Made by a program: the position numbers and the translations under genes
The notes under the pieces: model-generated
The model's input: the letters and a program-made list of their open reading frames with translations, nothing else
Databases searched by the model: none
What the model was told of the DNA's origin: nothing
Origin: Bacteroidia bacterium
GTDB taxonomy: Bacteria > Bacteroidota > Bacteroidia > AKYH767-A > OLB10
Reading direction: 5' to 3'
Assembly: GCA_025450095.1 (NCBI GenBank)
Contig: JANWID010000087.1
Span: 1-9,630 of the forward strand
DNA: 9,630 nucleotides
Shown: piece by piece, positions 6,329 through 9,630 of the stretch
How positions within the stretch are numbered: the stretch's first letter is position 1
How the letters are laid out: each line of letters starts with the position of its first letter

Positions 6329-6351
6329 ATGCTACCGCGTGGCGGAAGCAT
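6329..6351. promoter_or_regulatory. Interrupted 23-bp dyad upstream of the small membrane protein gene
   Basis: ATGCT (6329-6333) pairs with AGCAT (6347-6351), and CCGC (6335-6338) pairs with GCGG (6342-6345). The stems are separated by one A-A mismatch, and the loop is GTG. The dyad is GC-rich within AT-rich surroundings and ends 41 bases before the ATG at 6393. It could be a leader hairpin or a protein-binding site. No T-run follows, so an intrinsic terminator is unlikely. Confidence 0.4.
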
Positions 6352-6392
6352 CAGCTATGTTATTCTGACTTAAACTAAAAAACACAAACACC

Positions 6393-6818
6393 ATGAACAC
6401 AAAAACGATCATTGCTGCCCTGGTTGGAGCTATAGTTACGTTCCTCCTGGGTTATGTGGTTTGGGGTCTCCTCCTGGGTGATTATTATGCTGCAAACACC
6501 GTTCAATATCCAGGGTTGAATATAGATCCGCCCCGGTTGTGGGCGATATTTGTCAGTAACCTGGCCGGATGCCTGCTGCTGTCCTGGCTGTTTTCTTCTT
6601 TGGGAGTAAATAATTTCGCGACCGGATTCCAACGGGCTGCTTTAATTTTCTTCCTCTTTTCACTTTCAATAGATATGATGTGGTTCGCGCTGATGAATTT
6701 TTTTTCAAATTATACCATCATTCTTTTGGATGTTGTAGTTACTTCACTCGTATGGGCAATTGTCGGTGGAGTAATCGCCCTGATGCTTGGACGTATTTCC
6801 ACTCCTGCACGAGCTTAA
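6393..6818 (+). CDS. Small four-helix membrane protein of unknown function
   Basis: I do not recognise a named family with confidence. The 141-residue protein is almost all membrane-embedded, with segments at about 5-28, 49-70, 81-104 and 108-133. Small hydrophilic loops include one of about 20 residues (29-48, DYYAANTVQYPGLNIDPPRL). Short glycine patterns occur in helix 1 and helix 4 (VGAIVTFLLG, VGGVIALMLG). Unannotated proteins of this build are common in Bacteroidota, and DUF1761 is a possible but unproven relative. The start follows an A-rich leader (AACACAAACACC) with no Shine-Dalgarno sequence, as is usual for the phylum. It stands alone on the plus strand with its own terminator. Sharing the divergent region with the sulfur cluster is the only contextual hint and does not show a functional link. 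Confidence 0.8.
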   Translation: MNTKTIIAALVGAIVTFLLGYVVWGLLLGDYYAANTVQYPGLNIDPPRLWAIFVSNLAGCLLLSWLFSSLGVNNFATGFQRAALIFFLFSLSIDMMWFALMNFFSNYTIILLDVVVTSLVWAIVGGVIALMLGRISTPARA

Positions 6819-6848
6819 AAATAATGTGATTGATCTTTGGAAAATATG

Positions 6849-6875
6849 CCCCGGTAATAGTGCCGGGGTTTTTTT
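6849..6875 (+). terminator. Intrinsic terminator between convergent genes, probably bidirectional
   Basis: CCCCGGTA (6849-6856) pairs with TGCCGGGG (6861-6868) through a four-base loop, with one T-G wobble, and is followed by seven Ts. It ends the small membrane protein transcript, 30 bases past its stop codon. On the minus strand the same stem is followed by CATATTTT, so it can also serve folC, whose stop codon is 8 bases from the T-run. Confidence 0.88.
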
Positions 6876-6883
6876 ATGACCTC

Positions 6884-8176
6884 TCAGATCACTTCGGCAA
6901 CAACGAACGTGCTACCTCCGATATAGATCACGTCATTTTTTCCTGCTGTTTCTTCAGCACTGTTCAAAGCCCGCCGGACCGACTTGTAACTTTTTCCTTT
7001 CAGGCCCATTGATGAAGCCTGTTCCTGCAGGGTGGCTGCATCCAGTCCACGGGGAATATCAGGGCTGCAAAAATAATAAGATGCATTTCGTGGCATCAGT
7101 TTCAGTAATCCCGGAAAATCTTTGTCAGATACCATACCCAGAACGATGTGCAGTTTCCGGTAATGGATGGAAAGCAGTTGCTTTAAAACTTCGTGTATGC
7201 CATCAGCGTTATGACCAGTATCTGCAATGATGAGTGGCGATTTTCCGATAACCTGCCAGCGACCTGCAAGTCCGGTAAGTTTCTTAACGGAACCCAGTGC
7301 TTTGCGGATATTTTTTCTGTTCAGTTCGAAACCGCGTTCCTGGAGTAATTCAGCAGTCATCAGAACTCCGGAAATATTTTTCATCTGGTACCATCCACCC
7401 AGGTCGACCCGCAGTTCTTTCAGGTAAGGCTCGCCCGCCCGATTGATATTCAAGTCGAGAAATCCTGGTGGTGTTTCGTCATTAACGGAGGAAGCCTTAT
7501 ATATTTTATCAGCAAAAAAGATCTCCGATTTCCTTGCAGTAGCAGCTTTCCTGAAAACCGTTGTGGTTTCTTTTTGTGTCTCACTGATAACAACCGGAAC
7601 ACCAGGTTTAATAATGCCTGCTTTTTCCTGTGCTATTTTAACAAGCGTGTAACCCAGCAGGTTCATATGATCCCACTGCACATTGGTGATTAGTGATACT
7701 AACGGCGTGACTACATTGGTTGAATCGAGTCTGCCTCCCAACCCGGTTTCGATTATGGCGATATCCACATTTTTGCGGCTGAAGAAATCGAAAGCAAGCC
7801 CGACAGTCCATTCGAAAAAGGAAGGTTTTATTTTTTCAAATGCTTTCCGGTGTCGCTTTACAAATTTCACAACTTCGCTCTTGTCGATCATTTTCCCGTT
7901 TATGCGAATTCGTTCCCGGAAGTCGCGAAGATGTGGTGAAGTATAGAGTCCTGTTTTGTATCCGCTTTGCTGAAAAATCGCTGCAAGCATATGCGATGAG
8001 GAACCTTTTCCATTTGTGCCTGCAATATGCACACAACGAAAATCCTGCTCGGGATGATCGAGCAGATCCATAATGGCGTTTGTGTTGTCGAGATTGGCTT
8101 TGTAGGCAGCAGGTCCGATTCGATGGAACATCGGAAGCTGTTCAAAAAGATAAGCGAGAGTTTCGCTATAGGTCAT
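6884..8176 (-). CDS. folC: Bifunctional folylpolyglutamate synthase / dihydrofolate synthase
   Basis: FolC adds glutamate to dihydropteroate and to reduced folates in the cytoplasm, using ATP. The 430-residue length is normal. Visible Mur-ligase-type motifs in order are the P-loop HIAGTNGKGS (50-59), YTSPHLRDFRERIRING (78-94), ETGLGGRLDSTN (143-154), WDHMNLLG (168-175), EKAGIIKPG (184-192, with the Lys of KAGI expected to be carbamylated), and ADTGHN (318-323), which opens the C-terminal glutamate-binding domain. The ATG overlaps the upstream tonB stop by four bases (ATGA), so translation is probably coupled. Nothing appears truncated. It is the last gene of the exbB-exbD-tonB-folC run and ends at the bidirectional terminator. 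Confidence 0.95.
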   Translation of the reverse strand: MTYSETLAYLFEQLPMFHRIGPAAYKANLDNTNAIMDLLDHPEQDFRCVHIAGTNGKGSSSHMLAAIFQQSGYKTGLYTSPHLRDFRERIRINGKMIDKSEVVKFVKRHRKAFEKIKPSFFEWTVGLAFDFFSRKNVDIAIIETGLGGRLDSTNVVTPLVSLITNVQWDHMNLLGYTLVKIAQEKAGIIKPGVPVVISETQKETTTVFRKAATARKSEIFFADKIYKASSVNDETPPGFLDLNINRAGEPYLKELRVDLGGWYQMKNISGVLMTAELLQERGFELNRKNIRKALGSVKKLTGLAGRWQVIGKSPLIIADTGHNADGIHEVLKQLLSIHYRKLHIVLGMVSDKDFPGLLKLMPRNASYYFCSPDIPRGLDAATLQEQASSMGLKGKSYKSVRRALNSAEETAGKNDVIYIGGSTFVVAEVI

Positions 8177-9009
8177 TCGAATTTGAAGACGAATGTAATG
8201 GTGCCGCGTTGTTCTTCCACACCGGTCGGGCTCTTGCTGAATTTCGCTTCACGCGCGGCCAGTTTAGCTTTGGTTACAAGAACCGGTGCCGAAGTTGTGG
8301 AACCTCTTGCAGGTCCGTTTGTGGAAGTTACATTTCCATCCTTATCAACAATCACTTCGATTACTACTTTACCAGTTTCCTGTGACGATTCTTCCAGTCG
8401 CGGCTTTACACGCATGGTTCTTCCTCCAAGATCAAAATACAATCCGGTTCCATCACCATGACCGCCACCGCTTCCCGATCCGCTTCCACCACCGCTTCCC
8501 GGTCCTGTTCCACTTCCACTTCCTCCGCCATTTCCGGTTCCTTCACCACCAGTTCCGCTCCCAGTGTTACTTCCTGTTGGGCTTCCGGAATTTCCTTTTT
8601 TGGGTTTCATTAAACTATTTTGATCGGGTTTGCGCTCAACCTTGACCAATTCAACCGGTGGTTTTTTTACTGGTTCCGGTTTTTTTACAGCCACTACAGG
8701 TTGCTTAACAGGTTTTGGCTTATTTGTTTTTTTCGGTTGTTCAACAACAACTGTTTCTTCAACATCAGAAGTAATGATCTCATCATCTTTTGATGTTTCT
8801 TCAATGGGAGGAGGTGGTGGAGGAGTGCTCTTCGATTCCTGAACATCGAGCGTTCCGAATTCTACAAAGCTGCCGCCACCGCCACCACCGGCAAGTCCTT
8901 CTTCCCACGGAGGAATCGGTGTGCTGATGTATAGGAACATCATCAGCAATAATATGGCTACATGAAAGCCAATTGAAATACCGATTGATTTAGCCTGGTC
9001 CTGGCTCAT
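8173..9009 (-). CDS. tonB: TonB-family energy transducer with long Pro/Lys and Gly/Ser linker
   Basis: TonB couples the inner-membrane proton gradient to outer-membrane receptors. The 278-residue chain has one N-terminal membrane helix (about 9-29) carrying the SxxxH motif (Ser12, His16) that TonB uses to work with ExbB/ExbD. A Gly run (41-46) and Pro run (63-68) follow, then an acidic stretch, a Pro-Lys-Val linker (about 92-137) that can span the periplasm, and a very Gly/Ser-rich segment (about 140-189). The last 80 or so residues (GKVVIEVIVDKDGNVTS, then ITFVFKF) fit a TonB-type C-terminal domain. The start overlaps the exbD stop by one base (TAATG). A TolA-like role is a possible alternative, because the C-terminal domain is short and diverged. 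Confidence 0.82.
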   Translation of the reverse strand: MSQDQAKSIGISIGFHVAILLLMMFLYISTPIPPWEEGLAGGGGGGSFVEFGTLDVQESKSTPPPPPPIEETSKDDEIITSDVEETVVVEQPKKTNKPKPVKQPVVAVKKPEPVKKPPVELVKVERKPDQNSLMKPKKGNSGSPTGSNTGSGTGGEGTGNGGGSGSGTGPGSGGGSGSGSGGGHGDGTGLYFDLGGRTMRVKPRLEESSQETGKVVIEVIVDKDGNVTSTNGPARGSTTSAPVLVTKAKLAAREAKFSKSPTGVEEQRGTITFVFKFE

Positions 9010-9419
9010 TAAAGCTGCTGCTGTTTTGTAAGACTGGTTGCAGCTACCATTTTAATCTTGTTCTTGTTTCCGATATCGAGCAGGAACACCACTTCCTGCC
9101 ACGGAACATTTTTATCAACCTTAAGTAAAGCGGTTGGATCAGTTTGACCCTGTATGGCATTCACTACCGCAGTTTCCACCTGGTCACGATTAACAATCTC
9201 TGCATTGACAACAAACTGCAGATCTTCGGTAACGGCGATGACCACAGGATGCTTTACACTTTGTATCCCTGTTTTAGAATTCGGAAGCAACAGCTTCAGT
9301 ACCGAAGGAGTAGCAAGAGTAGAAGTAATGAGAAAAAACAATAAAAGAAAAAACATAATGTCATTCAGCGAATGACTGTAGACTTCTGAAGTGGTTTTAT
9401 GACGACGACGCAGGTTCAT
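9009..9419 (-). CDS. exbD: ExbD/TolR-family proton channel subunit
   Basis: This 136-residue protein has a short cytoplasmic N-terminus rich in Arg/Lys (RRRHK, 4-8), a single membrane helix (about 20-37), and a periplasmic domain. The helix begins with NDIMFFLLLFF. Asp20 is the conserved acidic residue expected to carry protons within the ExbB pore. The periplasmic part shows typical ExbD strand patterns, such as VIAVTEDLQFVVN and ALLKVDKNVPWQEVV. It forms a motor with ExbB and drives TonB. Its start overlaps the exbB stop by one base (TAATG), and its stop overlaps the tonB start in the same way, so the three are probably translated in a coupled fashion. TolR is the other possible assignment, but the adjacent TonB-like gene favours ExbD. 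Confidence 0.9.
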   Translation of the reverse strand: MNLRRRHKTTSEVYSHSLNDIMFFLLLFFLITSTLATPSVLKLLLPNSKTGIQSVKHPVVIAVTEDLQFVVNAEIVNRDQVETAVVNAIQGQTDPTALLKVDKNVPWQEVVFLLDIGNKNKIKMVAATSLTKQQQL

Positions 9420-9630
9420 TATTTTACAGGCTCTTCAAGAAGATCAATGAACTGAATAGAATTTAGCTCCATTTTATTGATGACGCGATCGACTCGATGT
9501 ACCAGGTAGTGATAACAGGCATATGCAATCATACCTACCAACAAACCGGCGGCGCTCGAGATCATTTTCACATATAACCCTCCGGAGATGGTATCGATTT
9601 CAAGGCTGTTCTGTTGTGATATCTGGTAGA
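9419..9630 (-). CDS. exbB: ExbB/TolQ/MotA-family proton channel subunit, C-terminal part (runs off the window)
   Basis: The reading frame is open from the window edge (first full codon at 9628) to a TAA at 9421-9419, giving 69 residues. They contain the end of one membrane helix and all of the last one (VKMISSAAGLLVGMIAYACY, about 20-39), then an amphipathic tail with HRVDRVINKME and a final SIQFIDLLEEPVK. This matches the C-terminal end of ExbB/TolQ proteins in Bacteroidota, where the last helix lines the pore. The N-terminal part and the operon promoter lie outside the window. The frame is too short to be listed as a complete gene but is clearly real from its TAATG overlap with exbD. Confidence 0.88.
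   Translation of the reverse strand, partial: YQISQQNSLEIDTISGGLYVKMISSAAGLLVGMIAYACYHYLVHRVDRVINKMELNSIQFIDLLEEPVK

Larger units (their letters stand above)
6110..6392. other. Divergent intergenic region between the sulfur cluster and the small membrane protein
   Basis: This 283-base non-coding stretch must hold the promoters for the oxidoreductase (leftward) and the small membrane protein (rightward). I find only weak candidates. Rightward, TTTG at 6251-6254 is followed after 16 bases by TAACTTGG, one mismatch from TAnnTTTG, but the spacing is short. Leftward, GACCTTTG (minus strand 6182-6175) also has one mismatch but lacks a TTG at the right distance. The region also holds one copy of the 14-bp direct repeat (6125-6138) and a dyad at 6329-6351. 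No riboswitch or RNA gene was recognised. Confidence 0.5.

Noticed and set aside
8420..8590. Repetitive purine/pyrimidine-skewed tract in tonB as a tandem repeat array
   Set aside because: It is explained by Gly/Ser codons of the TonB linker. The units are irregular and the frame stays open throughout.
8027..8645. Two plus-strand open frames (8027-8461 and 8286-8645) opposite the tonB gene
   Set aside because: They are antisense to the Gly/Pro-rich tonB and the start of folC. Their compositions (His/Arg/Phe-rich) are what the reverse of Gly/Ser codons gives, and they have no start context or family features.

Overview
The window looks like chromosomal DNA of a member of the Bacteroidota, possibly a Chitinophagia/Sphingobacteriia-type lineage. 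The signs are AT-leaning leaders with A-rich, poorly defined ribosome binding sites, a Bacteroidota-type promoter candidate of the form TTTG...TAnnTTTG, an exbB-exbD-tonB-folC gene order, and a type II sulfide:quinone oxidoreductase. The genus cannot be fixed from the sequence alone.

Layout. Bases 1-292 are non-coding and hold two inverted copies of a CTTCG-rich intergenic repeat around a 22-bp hairpin that resembles a terminator. From 6109 down to 293, six genes on the minus strand form a sulfur-oxidation cluster. In transcription order they are a type II sulfide:quinone oxidoreductase (4910-6109), two half-size YeeE/YedE sulfur-transport proteins (4182-4739 and 3764-4177), a membrane-anchored TsdA-type dihaem thiosulfate dehydrogenase/tetrathionate reductase (2674-3744), a secreted DsrE-family protein (2147-2611), and a Tat-exported SoxB-like thiosulfohydrolase (293-2041). 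A divergent intergenic region (6110-6392) separates this cluster from a small plus-strand four-helix membrane protein (6393-6818). That gene converges on a minus-strand operon (exbB, exbD, tonB, folC; 9630 down to 6884), with a bidirectional terminator between them.

How the parts may fit together (inference). The oxidoreductase would oxidise sulfide to sulfane sulfur or, with sulfite as acceptor, to thiosulfate, passing electrons to quinone. The YeeE/YedE pair would move thiosulfate or sulfane sulfur across the inner membrane. TsdA would interconvert thiosulfate and tetrathionate at the periplasmic face. SoxB would hydrolyse a carrier-bound sulfonate. No SoxYZ, SoxXA or SoxCD is present in the window, so the usual SoxY carrier is missing. 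The secreted DsrE protein, with conserved Cys111, lies directly between TsdA and SoxB and is the obvious candidate carrier. This reduced combination, together with unusual active-site motifs in the SoxB-like protein, is the most interesting part of the window.

The exbB-exbD-tonB genes encode the proton-driven energiser of outer-membrane transport. They are translationally coupled to one another, and tonB is coupled to folC (folate polyglutamylation).
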